From JAWLAT01 sp041395325 (GTDB lineage: Bacteria; Pseudomonadota; Gammaproteobacteria; Xanthomonadales; SZUA-5): a DNA stretch of 64,000 bases. Positions 17,167-25,789 of this stretch are shown piece by piece. Below the pieces are notes generated by a model. The model did not search any database. It had not been told where the DNA came from and saw only the letters and a program-made list of their open reading frames with translations. The position numbers and the translations under genes are program-made. The stretch is taken from contig JAWLAT010000017.1 in NCBI GenBank assembly GCA_041395325.1, forward strand, positions 40,747-104,746, given 5' to 3'. Numbering within the stretch: the stretch's first letter is position 1; each line of letters begins with the position of its first letter.

Positions 17167-17817
17167 ATGAGCACTTCATCTTCTCCGCAACAGCGGCTGC
17201 TGCAGGCGGCGCTGGCCTGCGGCGCGTTGCGCTTCGGCCAGTTCACGCTGAAAAGCGGCCGCCAGAGTCCCTACTTCTTCAATGCCGGTCAGTTCAGCAG
17301 CGGCGCCGGCCTGAGCGAACTGGCCGCCGCCTATGCCGACACGCTGGTCGGCAACGGGATCCGCGACGTCATGTTGTTCGGCCCCGCCTACAAGGGCATC
17401 CCGTTGGTAGCGGCACTGGCCCAGTCGCTGTGGCTGCGCCACGGGATCGATCTGCCCTTCGCCTACAACCGCAAGGAAATCAAGGATCACGGTGAAGGCG
17501 GGCAACTGGTGGGCGCTGCGCTGGCTGGCCAGGTCTGGATCGTCGATGACGTGGTCTCGGCCGGCACCTCGGTGCGCGAATCGCTGCAGATCATCCGCCA
17601 GGCCGGGGCCCTTCCGGCCGGTGTACTGGTCGCCCTGGATCGGCAGGAGCGCGGCCAGGGCAGCTTGTCGGCCACCCAGGAGATCACCCGCGACCACGGC
17701 CTGCCGGTGCTGGCGGTGGCACGACTGGAGGACCTGCTGAGTCATGCCGCCAGCGATGCCAGCCTGACCGAACACGCCGCGGCGCTGACCCGCTATCGCG
17801 CCGAGTACGGGGTCTGA
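17167..17817 (+). CDS. pyrE: Orotate phosphoribosyltransferase
   Basis: Joins orotate and PRPP to make orotidine 5'-phosphate in pyrimidine synthesis. The 216-residue length fits. The N-terminal FGQFTLKSGRQSPYFFNAG is the orotate-binding signature, AYNRKEIKDHGEGG the flexible catalytic loop, and VWIVDDVVSAGTSVRES the PRPP-binding motif. It follows the SDR gene by 6 bases, suggesting one transcript. Confidence 0.95.
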   Translation: MSTSSSPQQRLLQAALACGALRFGQFTLKSGRQSPYFFNAGQFSSGAGLSELAAAYADTLVGNGIRDVMLFGPAYKGIPLVAALAQSLWLRHGIDLPFAYNRKEIKDHGEGGQLVGAALAGQVWIVDDVVSAGTSVRESLQIIRQAGALPAGVLVALDRQERGQGSLSATQEITRDHGLPVLAVARLEDLLSHAASDASLTEHAAALTRYRAEYGV

Positions 17818-17907
17818 ACGCCCGTTGGCCGCCCAGCCCGGTCGCTCCCGCATCCGACATGAGCATGTTCTACACTGTCCCGCTGACTGCCCTGACCTCG
17901 TCGCATC

Positions 17908-18795
17908 GTGCATCCGGATCCGGACTCCTCCACTGATCGCGCCACGATCTTCGAGTCGCCCAGCGACGAGGAGCGTGCCGGCGGTCCGCGTCTGATCGTC
18001 GTCAGCGGCACGCTGCTGGGGACGCAGGTGGACCTGTCCGAGTTGCCGCTGATCATTGGCCGGTCGGCCAGCTGCGGCCTGACGCTGGCGCATCCCAGCA
18101 TCTCCCGCAACCACTGCCGCTTGTGGCGCGAGGCAGGGCAGATCTGGATCGAGGATCTGGGCTCAACCAATCGCACCCGCGTCAATGGCCGCTCGATCGA
18201 GCGCACCGGGCTGCGCGATGGCGATCAGATCAGCGTCGGCCAGGACGATCTGAAGTTCTTCGAGGGCGCCAGCGCCGAATCGCGCTATCACCAGGAACTG
18301 ATCGATCTGGCCCTGTACGACAGCCTCACCGGCTTCCTCAACCGGCGCCAGTTCCGCGTCTTGCTGCAGAAAGCCTGCGAGGCGACCCCGCTGGAACAGT
18401 TTTCGCTGTTGTTGCTGGATCTGGACCACTTCAAACAGATCAACGACCGCCACGGTCATCTGGTTGGCGATCAGGTGCTGGCGGCGGTCAGCAAGGTCCT
18501 GCGCGAGCAGATCGGCGACAGCGGCGAATTCGGTCGCATCGGCGGCGAGGAGTTCGCCCTGCTGTTGCCGCAGATGGATGCGCAGACCGCGCTGGAGCTG
18601 GCCGAGCGGCTGCGCCTGGCCGTCTGTGACAGGGCCATCGAACCGGGCCCGGTGACGGTCAGCATCGGCGTGGCCGGCTCGAATCTGCTGGCCAGCGGGT
18701 TGTCGCGGCGCGCTTCGGATCTGCTGGCACTGGCCGACACCGCGCTCTACGAGGCCAAGAACGGCGGCCGCAATCGGGTCGTTCTGGCGCGCTGA
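17908..18795 (+). CDS. FHA-GGDEF diguanylate cyclase
   Basis: A 295-residue protein beginning at a GTG. Residues ~28-118 form an FHA phosphothreonine-binding domain (IIGRSASCGLTL, HPSISRNHCRL, GSTNRTRVNG). Residues ~135-293 form a GGDEF domain with an intact active site GGEEF at 212-216 and DLDHFKQIND upstream. The RxxD inhibitory site five residues before GGEEF is absent (GDSG there), so product inhibition at that site is not expected. It probably makes cyclic di-GMP in response to binding a phosphorylated partner kinase substrate. The partner is not in the window. It stands alone downstream of pyrE. Confidence 0.9.
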   Translation: MHPDPDSSTDRATIFESPSDEERAGGPRLIVVSGTLLGTQVDLSELPLIIGRSASCGLTLAHPSISRNHCRLWREAGQIWIEDLGSTNRTRVNGRSIERTGLRDGDQISVGQDDLKFFEGASAESRYHQELIDLALYDSLTGFLNRRQFRVLLQKACEATPLEQFSLLLLDLDHFKQINDRHGHLVGDQVLAAVSKVLREQIGDSGEFGRIGGEEFALLLPQMDAQTALELAERLRLAVCDRAIEPGPVTVSIGVAGSNLLASGLSRRASDLLALADTALYEAKNGGRNRVVLAR

Positions 18796-18813
18796 TCGCG
18801 CTGCTGCGCCGAA

Positions 18814-19830
18814 TCAGTTGGCGCGCAGACGAAAGCGCTCGCGGTATTCGCCCGGGGTCAGACTGGCGGCACGCTTGAACAGCTTGCGGAAGCTGGACAC
18901 ATCGCTGTAGCCGCAGCGTTCGACGATCTCCTCCAGGCTCAGATGGGTGCTTTCCAGCATCGCCTTGGCCCGTTCCACCCGCAGTCGCTGGATGTACTCC
19001 AGCGGAGTCACGCCATGATGGGCGCGGAAATGCCGCAGCAGGCTGCGCTCACTGACGCCGCAGTGGTCGGCCAGGGCCGACACGCTGAGCTCGCTGTCCA
19101 GCGCCCGCCGCAGGTAGCGCTCGGCCTTCTCGCTGAGTGAATGCCGCGGCCGTTCGATCATCGCCAGACTGACATAGGGCGCCTGACTCTGCCGCTCGCG
19201 ATCGATCACCAGCATGTTGCTGGTCTGTTGCGCCAGTTCGTGCCCGCCCACCTCGGCGACCACCTGCAGGATGTACTCGTACACCGCGGTGGCAGCACCG
19301 GTGGTGACCAGCTGACGATCACGCACGACCAGCTGATCGGCCTCCAGTTGCACATGCGGGAAGTGTCGACGGAAGGCGGCCGCCAGCCACCAACTGGTGG
19401 TGGCCCGGTAGCCGTCCAGCAGACCGCTGGCGGCGAGCAGAAAGGTGCCCGTGCAGGCCGCGGCGATCGTCGTGCCGCGCTCGGCCAGTTGGCGCAGATA
19501 GTCCAGCTCCGGGCCGCTGTCCTGCGCACCCCGGTGCAACTCGTGCGCGGTCTCGTGCATCACGCCGGGCACCAGCAGCAGATCGACCTCGGTCTCGGGG
19601 CCGTGCAGACCCTGCAGCTGCAGTCCCTGCGAGGTCGTCACGCTGCTCTGACCGCGGGCGTTGATGACCCGACTCTCGAACGGCGCCGCCATGGTCGGAT
19701 CACGCAGCCGGGCCAGCCTGGAGGCGATCTCCAGCGCATCGGCCGGGCCGGCGACGCTGGACAGCACCACGCCGTCCAGCGCCAGGATGCCGACTTTCAG
19801 CGACCGCCGTGCGGCAGCCGTCTCAGTCAT
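18814..19830 (-). CDS. GlxA family transcriptional regulator (DJ-1/PfpI + AraC HTH)
   Basis: A 338-residue regulator. The N-terminal ~190 residues form a DJ-1/PfpI (class I glutamine amidotransferase-like) domain, with the nucleophile-elbow region AAACTGTFLLAASGLLDG. The C-terminal ~100 residues form two AraC-type helix-turn-helix motifs (LADHCGVSERSLLRHFR and EIVERCGYSDVSSFRKLFKR, then LTPGEYRERF). It starts inside the end of the upstream secreted-protein gene (8-base overlap), so the two share a transcript. Its ligand and targets are unknown. Confidence 0.88.
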   Translation of the reverse strand: MTETAAARRSLKVGILALDGVVLSSVAGPADALEIASRLARLRDPTMAAPFESRVINARGQSSVTTSQGLQLQGLHGPETEVDLLLVPGVMHETAHELHRGAQDSGPELDYLRQLAERGTTIAAACTGTFLLAASGLLDGYRATTSWWLAAAFRRHFPHVQLEADQLVVRDRQLVTTGAATAVYEYILQVVAEVGGHELAQQTSNMLVIDRERQSQAPYVSLAMIERPRHSLSEKAERYLRRALDSELSVSALADHCGVSERSLLRHFRAHHGVTPLEYIQRLRVERAKAMLESTHLSLEEIVERCGYSDVSSFRKLFKRAASLTPGEYRERFRLRAN

Positions 19831-20245
19831 CGATGCGCACCGCACCGCTGGAGGCGGTGAGCAGGTCCAGCAACAAGCGTGGCGCAGCGATCGTGCTGGT
19901 GCCATCCGCCGCTTGATCACATTCGACCAGACGCAGCTGACCACTGTGGCCGGCCGGCAGGTTCACTGCCGACGGCGCCATCAGCGTGGGCTGGCCGTCG
20001 GCATCGGTGGTCAGCAGCCACACGCCGGTGGGCAGCGATTGGCCCTGTCCACATTGCGCGTCGGTGCTGACATCCAGCGTCTGGCCGTCGGCCGGGGTCA
20101 GCTGCCAGCGGGCGGCATGCTGATGAAAGGTCGCGGTGTATTGGCTGCCGGCCTGATGGCCGGGCAGATCCTCGGCGGCCATCGCCGCGGTGCTGAGCAA
20201 TGCGAAGGCGCTGACCAGCGCGGTGGTGATCGACAAAGCCTTCAT
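19823..20245 (-). CDS. Small secreted protein upstream of a GlxA-type regulator
   Basis: A 140-residue protein with a strong AGGAG ribosome site and a clear signal peptide (MKALSITTAL...AMA-AED). The mature part has two Cys (AQCGQGQ and VECDQ) and no family I recognise. It is probably periplasmic. It overlaps the regulator gene by 8 bases and is first in the operon, so a role in sensing or in the process controlled by the regulator is possible (inference). The DNA upstream carries a 10-base palindrome. Confidence 0.72.
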   Translation of the reverse strand: MKALSITTALVSAFALLSTAAMAAEDLPGHQAGSQYTATFHQHAARWQLTPADGQTLDVSTDAQCGQGQSLPTGVWLLTTDADGQPTLMAPSAVNLPAGHSGQLRLVECDQAADGTSTIAAPRLLLDLLTASSGAVRIDD

Positions 20246-20307
20246 GACGTTCTCCTGTCTCCATCGGCGCGGGGGAGGGGCGCCGGGTAGACACATATTG
20301 AATGTTT

Positions 20308-20317
20308 GACAGCTGTC
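20308..20317. promoter_or_regulatory. Candidate operator palindrome GACAGCTGTC
   Basis: A perfect 10-base palindrome about 65 bases upstream of the secreted-protein/regulator operon start, beside an AT-rich stretch (ACACATATTGAATGTTTGA) unusual in this GC-rich DNA. It might be the operator of that operon. No direct evidence ties it to the regulator. Confidence 0.35.
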
Positions 20318-20433
20318 TAGTCAGAGTCGGATCAGCCAATCTTAGGGCGAAATCAGCCAGCCGTGTGGCCAAAGTCGCCTGAAGGGGGGCTGGCTGCCGT
20401 GCAAAGGGAACGATGGGGAATGGCCGCGAATCG

Positions 20434-20464
20434 GGCGAAAGATCGCGAGCAAGCTCGCTCCCAC
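20434..20464 (-). repeat. REP-like palindromic element, copy 2
   Basis: Reverse-orientation copy of the element at 14128: the core GCGAGCAAGCTCGCTCCCAC with GATC on its left matches it almost base for base. It lies in the gap 20246-20598, which otherwise holds no gene. Confidence 0.75.
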
Positions 20465-20598
20465 TGTGCCTCGGTGCGCCGGGCGACGGCGGGTTGTAGC
20501 CGGCGCTGTGGCTGATTCGGCGTCAGCGCTTCTTGGTTGCCGGGCCTGCGGCGTTGACGGGTGACGGCTCGTCGGGCGCCCTCGCCATGGCGTTGCGC

Positions 20599-21384
20599 TC
20601 AGTCCCAGCGGTGCTTGACGACCTGCGGGATGTCGGTCGGATAGGTCTCCACCGAGGGCTCGGCCGGCAGCCGATCCAGCTTGACCGGCGGCCACTCGAC
20701 CTGATGGTCCGGCAGCTGGTCGAGCAGATCGCGCACCAGGTCCAGCCGGCCCTGCTTCTGGTCATTCATGTCGACCAGCCGCCACGGCGCGTGCGGGGTG
20801 TGGGTGGCCGCCAGCATCGCGTCGCGGGCGTGGGTGTAGGCGTCGTAGCGCTCGCGCGCGGCCAGATCCATCGGCGAGATCTTCCAGCGCTTGACCGGAT
20901 CCTCGATGCGCTCGGCGAAGCGCTGTTCCTGCATGGCCTGATCGCAGCCCAGCCAGTACTTGTGCAGCAGGATGCCGTCGTCGACCAGCTGCTGTTCGAA
21001 GATCGGACAGGCCACCAGGAAGCGCTGGTACTCCGCCTCGCTGCAGAAACCCATCACCTTCTCGACCCCGGCCCGGTTGTACCAGCTGCGATCGAACAGG
21101 ACGATCTCGCCGGCGGCCGGCAGATGCTCCACATAGCGCTGGAAATACCACTGCGTGCGCTCGCGCTCGGTCGGCTTGGGCAGCGCCACCACCCGGCAAC
21201 TGCGCGGGTTCAGGCAATCACTGAACACCCCGATCGCGCCACCCTTGCCCGCCGTATCGCGACCCTCGAATACCACCACCAGCCGCTGCCCCGTGTGCTG
21301 CAACCATCGCTGCACCTGATTGAGCTCCACCTCCAGCGCCTCCAGGGCCGCGTCATAGTGCTTGCGCTTGAGCTTGCCAGCCAT
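20599..21384 (-). CDS. ppk2: Polyphosphate kinase 2 family protein
   Basis: A 261-residue PPK2-family kinase that moves phosphate between polyphosphate and a nucleotide. The start at 21384 is preceded by GAGGAC and yields MAGKLKRKHYDAAL, the usual family N-terminus. Walker A GRDTAGKGG is at 41-49, the Walker B/lid segment VLFDRSWYNRAGVEKVMGF around 95-113, and SPMDLAARERYDAYT in the C-terminal half. All points to a one-domain enzyme of class I type (GDP/ADP phosphorylation with polyphosphate). Solitary gene; to its right lie a REP-like element and the AT-rich decayed island. Confidence 0.92.
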   Translation of the reverse strand: MAGKLKRKHYDAALEALEVELNQVQRWLQHTGQRLVVVFEGRDTAGKGGAIGVFSDCLNPRSCRVVALPKPTERERTQWYFQRYVEHLPAAGEIVLFDRSWYNRAGVEKVMGFCSEAEYQRFLVACPIFEQQLVDDGILLHKYWLGCDQAMQEQRFAERIEDPVKRWKISPMDLAARERYDAYTHARDAMLAATHTPHAPWRLVDMNDQKQGRLDLVRDLLDQLPDHQVEWPPVKLDRLPAEPSVETYPTDIPQVVKHRWD

Positions 21385-21540
21385 CGGAGCGTCCTCGTGG
21401 GGTGGAGGGTGGACAGTAGCAGGGCGGGGCCCGACAACGCGCCATGGGCTGCGCTGATCCGGGTGGGGTTCCTGCGGCGAGTCGCGTTCTGGAAAGCGTT
21501 CCAGTGAGAGCCAGCAAACCGAATCACTGAGGCAAACGCA

Positions 21541-21560
21541 GGAGCGAGCCCTGCTCGCGA
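21541..21560. repeat. REP-like palindromic element, variant copy 3
   Basis: GGAGCGAGCCCTGCTCGCGA: the same GCGAGC/GCTCGC-type arms as the other two copies, with a CCT-containing loop. It sits upstream of ppk2 in a gene-poor stretch (21385-21757) in which I see nothing else. Confidence 0.6.
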
Positions 21561-21757
21561 CCCGCCGGCCATGGCATCCGAAACACAACCGCCGATCAAA
21601 CGAACGCCGACCCGAAGGCACCGGTCCTAAACACCGAATCAACCCGAACGCCGCGCAACCAACCAGCTGCCTTCCGGCAACCCGAAGCGCAGTGGGAGCG
21701 GGCCTGAGATTTCTTCAACCACGCCGATCTCAGCGAAACCATGAACTGTAGGAGCTC

Positions 21758-22045
21758 TCAACAAGAGCGCACGATGGGTCGCAAAAGAATGAGAATAAGC
21801 GGTCCGTGGTACGGTCCAGTCGATGAATACAAAGAAGTACTAAGTCCCACTGCTGCTTCCGCAACCTTGGGAACGACTTTCATAAAACTTGCGAGTTGAT
21901 CATCCATCACCAAAGACCATGCTTCCCAACCGAGCCCAAATGTAGAAAGCATGATGAGCACGAAGGCGCCACGAAACGTAGGCCATCTTGCACACCACAC
22001 TAAACGGTTGCACACTCCATGCTCTGACCCATCAGCGTTTGACAA
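21758..22045 (-). CDS. Doubtful small membrane protein
   Basis: A 95-codon frame in the AT-richer stretch. A hydrophobic segment (GAFVLIMLSTFGLGW) and a second at the C-terminus (LILILLRPIV) could be membrane helices; a shorter start at the internal Met gives about 63 residues. No family, no strong ribosome site. A short plus-strand frame (from about 21774) covers part of the same DNA and also looks plausible, so the strand is not certain. May be another broken gene of the island. Confidence 0.25.
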   Translation of the reverse strand: MSNADGSEHGVCNRLVWCARWPTFRGAFVLIMLSTFGLGWEAWSLVMDDQLASFMKVVPKVAEAAVGLSTSLYSSTGPYHGPLILILLRPIVRSC

Positions 22046-22046
22046 A

Positions 22047-22230
22047 ATGATGACCTACTCCTCGTCCCGACTTCGCAGCAGCCAATTCTCTGGACTGGGA
22101 AACCTACGCTCAAAATGTTCATGCAGTCCAGCTCGGCGACGGACTACGACAAGTTGCTCTCGCCATTCAGAAAAGTTGCGCCGAGCCGAACCACAAATAT
22201 GACGATGTAGCCGCAACACGCAGAACCTAG
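22047..22230 (+). pseudogene. Gene remnant, C-terminal end readable
   Basis: The frame ending at 22230 reads as good protein (SLDWETYAQNVHAVQLG, then QVALAIQKSCAEP) but is closed by stops upstream (TGATGA near 22048), and a start is found only in another frame. It looks like the surviving end of a gene hit by a frameshift. It is the first of three decayed plus-strand genes. I do not recognise the family. Confidence 0.45.
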
Positions 22231-22244
22231 CATGAAGGGGGAGG

Positions 22245-22867
22245 CATGCCAAAACACGCATTCAAGTTTCCACCAGAAGTAACTGATTCAATCAGAAACA
22301 TGTAAGAAGTGCGATCGACATGATCGTGCCGGAAAGATACAAGCAGGAAGCCAATTATACAGCTACGCCACTCTGAAAGCGCCTTGACGGGTACTTTATT
22401 CCGGAAAGCACGGAAGGGTCATACATCAGCACGATATTTGATGACCACTTGGACCCAGCAATTCCGCCGAAAGCAAATATGGCGCAAGATAAAATACGAT
22501 AACCGCAACGGTTTCGGATGGCGCAACGACTATTTCCAAGGTCATTCTTGTTCAGGCGAAGCTGGGACACGTAAACGAGCTCACAAACCGCGAGATGATT
22601 CTTAAGAAGCAGATCAACAAAATGAAAGGGGTGGTTTCGTCGCCAAAAGTAATGGAGATACCCACAACCAACGGAAGGCGGCGCCCGGCAATGGTGAGTG
22701 GAAACAAGGTGTTCCACGACAGCCCATACCGGCCAATGCAGCTCCCAGAGTACTTCGTCGCTCGCATTACAACGACGCTTGATGGCAGCACCAATCCTGA
22801 AGTCGTGGCGGCTGTTAAAGACAGCTCCCTATCAAGACTGGACATTAAGGCCAAAATTCGGCCCTAA
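22245..22867 (+). pseudogene. Multiply broken gene of unknown family upstream of AIPR remnant
   Basis: Begins with a good site (GGGGGAGGC-ATG) and MPKHAFKFPPEVTDSI, then stops. Coding resumes in another frame (DMIVPERYKQEANY, stop TGA near 22376, then GYFIPESTEGSYISTIFDDH) and again in a third frame from about 22510 (ISKVILVQAKLGHVNELTN, later YFVARITTTLDGS) to a stop at 22867. At least two frameshifts and two internal stops. The protein family is unknown to me. Same strand and spacing as the AIPR remnant, so they were probably one operon. Confidence 0.6.
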
Positions 22868-23011
22868 TTTCGACCAAACCAACATCGCAGCGGAATGTTT
22901 GATGTTTCGCCCGGAAAACCGCCTATCGTGTTTCCCAAGCTGCCAGTCCTCTTGTAAAGCTCCGATTGTACTTGGCCGACAACCTTATCCGTCGCTACCA
23001 ATCAAATTGAC

Positions 23012-24687
23012 ATGCCAAAATCTATTGATCTGAGCTACCCAGCAGTTCTCGAGCAATGCACCGGGCACATCGCGAGCGGTCGCGACGAAAGTCGTGCCTT
23101 CCTTGCTTGGTTTATTGAGCATTACTACCGCCTAGAGCAGATTTCGGCTCAAGACTCGGTATGTGATGGTCCGGATGACAAGGGCATCGACGGTATATAC
23201 ATTGACGACAATCTCGAACGGATCGATGTATTCCAGTCAGATAATTCAGAACGCAGGAAAGACAATTGGCGAAAGGTACTCAGACCATGAGCTTGATCAG
23301 TTGCAACGGCTTCATCTATCAAGCACCTAGTGAAACAACGGGAAACACAGAGCTGAAGAAGCTTCTGGCCACTTCCTCCGTCATGGACAAGGTTGCAGAG
23401 GTTATGAAGTTCGAGGCGTTTCGTGACGAACGGATTAGCTGATCGAAGCGCGAGAACTTTGCCAATGGCGCAGACCGCCTAGAGATTTTTGATGCTGACA
23501 GACTGAAGGCCAGCTATATTCCAGTTGGACCATCCGACCCAATTGCTTCGCAGGCCCAATTTGATGTTTCTGGATTCGATGTAATTCAGTACAGCACTAC
23601 GGAATCGAAAGTCCTTGTCGCCCCTCTTTTGGCTTCCGAGTTGGTCAAGCTGGACGGAATTCAGAACGGCGAGCTGTTTGATTGGAATGTAAAAGGAGGC
23701 GGTCTTTGGGGCGCACAAAAGTCAACAAGGCGATTGCGAGAAGCGTCAAGGATCAGGCCGAGCACAAGAACTTCATGCTGTATCACAACAGTTGACAATT
23801 CTCACGACGGAGCTGCAGTACAATGATGATCAGATTGTTCTCTCTGGGTATTCTGTAGTAAATGGCTGCCGGTATTACGATCTCTTTGAAAACAGGGCGA
23901 GCATAACCAACGACCTAAGGGTTCTTGGTCGGCTAATTCAACTTCCTCCTGATAGCAGTTGGCTAGCAGGATCACCCTCACAACAATAACCAAAATTCGA
24001 TCAGCGCACGCGACCTTCAGTCAAATAGCACCATTCAACGTCGCCTGCAACATGAAATACTTGAGAACTATTCAGATATCTTCTACGAAATTAAGCGCGG
24101 AGAGGAAACCGAAAGGGCGATCGTAATAACTAACGAGACCGCGGCGCGAATTCTTTATGCCTTCGATGTCGAGCAGCCATGGTCGTGCCACCAATCATAT
24201 AGCTCTTCGATGAGCTGTACGCTGACATTTTGCGCGGCCCTGTGTAAACGCAGATCGCATCATTGCCCTTCATGAAGCATTTCAGTCGGTTCTTCTAGTG
24301 CTTCCAGCCATTGTGCCTGGAGTCCTAGGTAAATACAGGCTTCTGCAGTTCGCACTTCTCTACTTGCTCCGTCGTGCTCTCGAAACCGACGGGGAAGGTT
24401 CGGAGTTTTGCCGGAATCCCACCCCTTATATTCGAGCGCCGCAAGAGGACGAGACGGATCAGAACGCTATGACACGCGTATTGGAGGACTTGGTTATTGA
24501 CATTAATGCCGAAGTTGCTGACCGCAATTCGTCGGAAGACCCTTTTGATTACAAGCGGGAATTAAAGAGCCCGCACTCCGTCAAGAGGCTGCAACAAGCA
24601 GTGATACCGATGTATCAGAAGGCTGTTTCGCGAGGCAGGGCGACGTCATTCGGTGAAGAGTGGCGATCGACGACGACTTTGCGTTGA
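23012..24687 (+). pseudogene. AIPR family (abortive phage infection) protein, pseudogene
   Basis: The first 92 codons read MPKSIDLSYPAV... with DESRAFLAWFIEHYY and DGPDDKGIDGIYIDD then VFQSDNSE, the N-terminal signature of AIPR-domain proteins. Coding then moves between frames: ERYSDHELDQLQRLHL, NTELKKLLATSSV, an in-frame TGA at 23440, DRLEIFDADRLK, LVAPLLASELVKL, GELFDWNV, TKVNKAIARS, HKNFMLYHNS, LTILTTELQYNDDQI, FYEIKRGEETERAIV, NETAARILYAFDV and a last intact 130-codon frame to 24687. Successive pieces follow the order of an AIPR protein, so this was one gene of about 550 codons now broken by at least four frameshifts and several stops. GC is near half here. AIPR proteins are tied to phage-abortive and methylation-associated defence loci. 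Confidence 0.8.
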
Positions 24688-24775
24688 GTCCTAGTTTCGG
24701 GGTTTAGGCGCTCGAGCGAGGCCAAAGCGTGATTCTGCTCACCATCGCTTCAAGTAAATGAACACTCGCAACAGC

Positions 24776-25789
24776 TTAGAACCCGTCCCGCCAATGCGCC
24801 CACCAGCGTTTCGGCTGACTCGGCAGGTGCTGCCACCAAAGATTGACCGCGGCGTGATCCCCTTTGATCCAGTCCGCTCGATGGGCGGCGTCATCGGCTG
24901 GCACACCCAGCGCTTGCGCCAGGCGCGGATAGAGCGGTCCGGCGGCGAGGCTGCGATCTCGCAGCAACAGGCTCATCAGCGTGTATTGGTCGGCGTCGCG
25001 CGCCGTGCGCGCCACCTCTGCTGCCCGTTGGCTGATCGTGTCGGCATCAGCCTGGCGCAGCAGCGCCTGATCGAGCGCGGCCACGGCTGCGCGCAGTGCG
25101 GGTGGGGCGTCGTCGCGCAGCGCGGTGCCGGCGCTGTCGGCGGTGAAGTCCAGCGCGTGGCCAGCGGGATCGGCGCAGTCCTGCCCGCCGAGGTGTTGCT
25201 GGACCCAGCCGCTGAGTACGTGCAGCTGGCCGCTGCCATCGCGGTGGCGTTCCAGGATGAATTCGCAGCCCAGGTCGACCACCCGCATCGTGCCGCTGTC
25301 GATCGCGAAATACCCCGGCGGCGCCCAGATGCGGGCCTGCACTCGACCGTGCGTCAGTTCGATTCGGTGCCGACCGCTACGGCTTTCGATCAGCGTCAGG
25401 GTCGAGTGGGGGGCGATCCGCAGGCTGCCGATGCGCGCGACCGACAGCTCGGCGTGTTCGTGCGCGCCCGTCTGCAGCCGCTCGCCCGGCGCCAGCAGGC
25501 GCTGTTCGGCACCGCTCCGCAGCGGCCACGGCTGGCCTTCGGGCCAGGCGAGACGATGGTGATGCGCTCCCCACAGACTCAGCAACAGCGTCGCCGCCAT
25601 GGCCAGACCCAGCAACCAACGTCGACGGCCCATCCGGACTGGCGGCTGAACTCTGGGCGGTTCCAGCAACGCCGGTTGACGGGCGGCCGCGTAGGGCGCC
25701 AGCAGGCGCTCCAGCTGTCGCAATTCCTCATCGCCGGGGACGCGTGGATCCCACAGCGGGTCAGTGGCTGGATCGGCTGGCATGCTCAT
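24776..25789 (-). CDS. FecR domain-containing anti-sigma-like membrane protein
   Basis: A 337-residue protein. A cytoplasmic N-terminal ~55 residues is followed by one membrane helix (RWLLGLAMAATLLLSLWG) and a periplasmic FecR domain (ELSVARIGSLRIAPHSTLTLIE, FAIDSGTMRVVDLGCEF). The gene starts inside the end of the ECF sigma gene (4-base overlap), so it is very likely its regulator or signal transducer. No TonB receptor is nearby, so the signal is unknown. Confidence 0.85.
   Translation of the reverse strand: MSMPADPATDPLWDPRVPGDEELRQLERLLAPYAAARQPALLEPPRVQPPVRMGRRRWLLGLAMAATLLLSLWGAHHHRLAWPEGQPWPLRSGAEQRLLAPGERLQTGAHEHAELSVARIGSLRIAPHSTLTLIESRSGRHRIELTHGRVQARIWAPPGYFAIDSGTMRVVDLGCEFILERHRDGSGQLHVLSGWVQQHLGGQDCADPAGHALDFTADSAGTALRDDAPPALRAAVAALDQALLRQADADTISQRAAEVARTARDADQYTLMSLLLRDRSLAAGPLYPRLAQALGVPADDAAHRADWIKGDHAAVNLWWQHLPSQPKRWWAHWRDGF

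Noticed and set aside
23012..24687. Several separate small genes in the AIPR region
   Set aside because: The pieces lie in order along one protein family in the same direction, so they are fragments of one broken gene, not independent genes.
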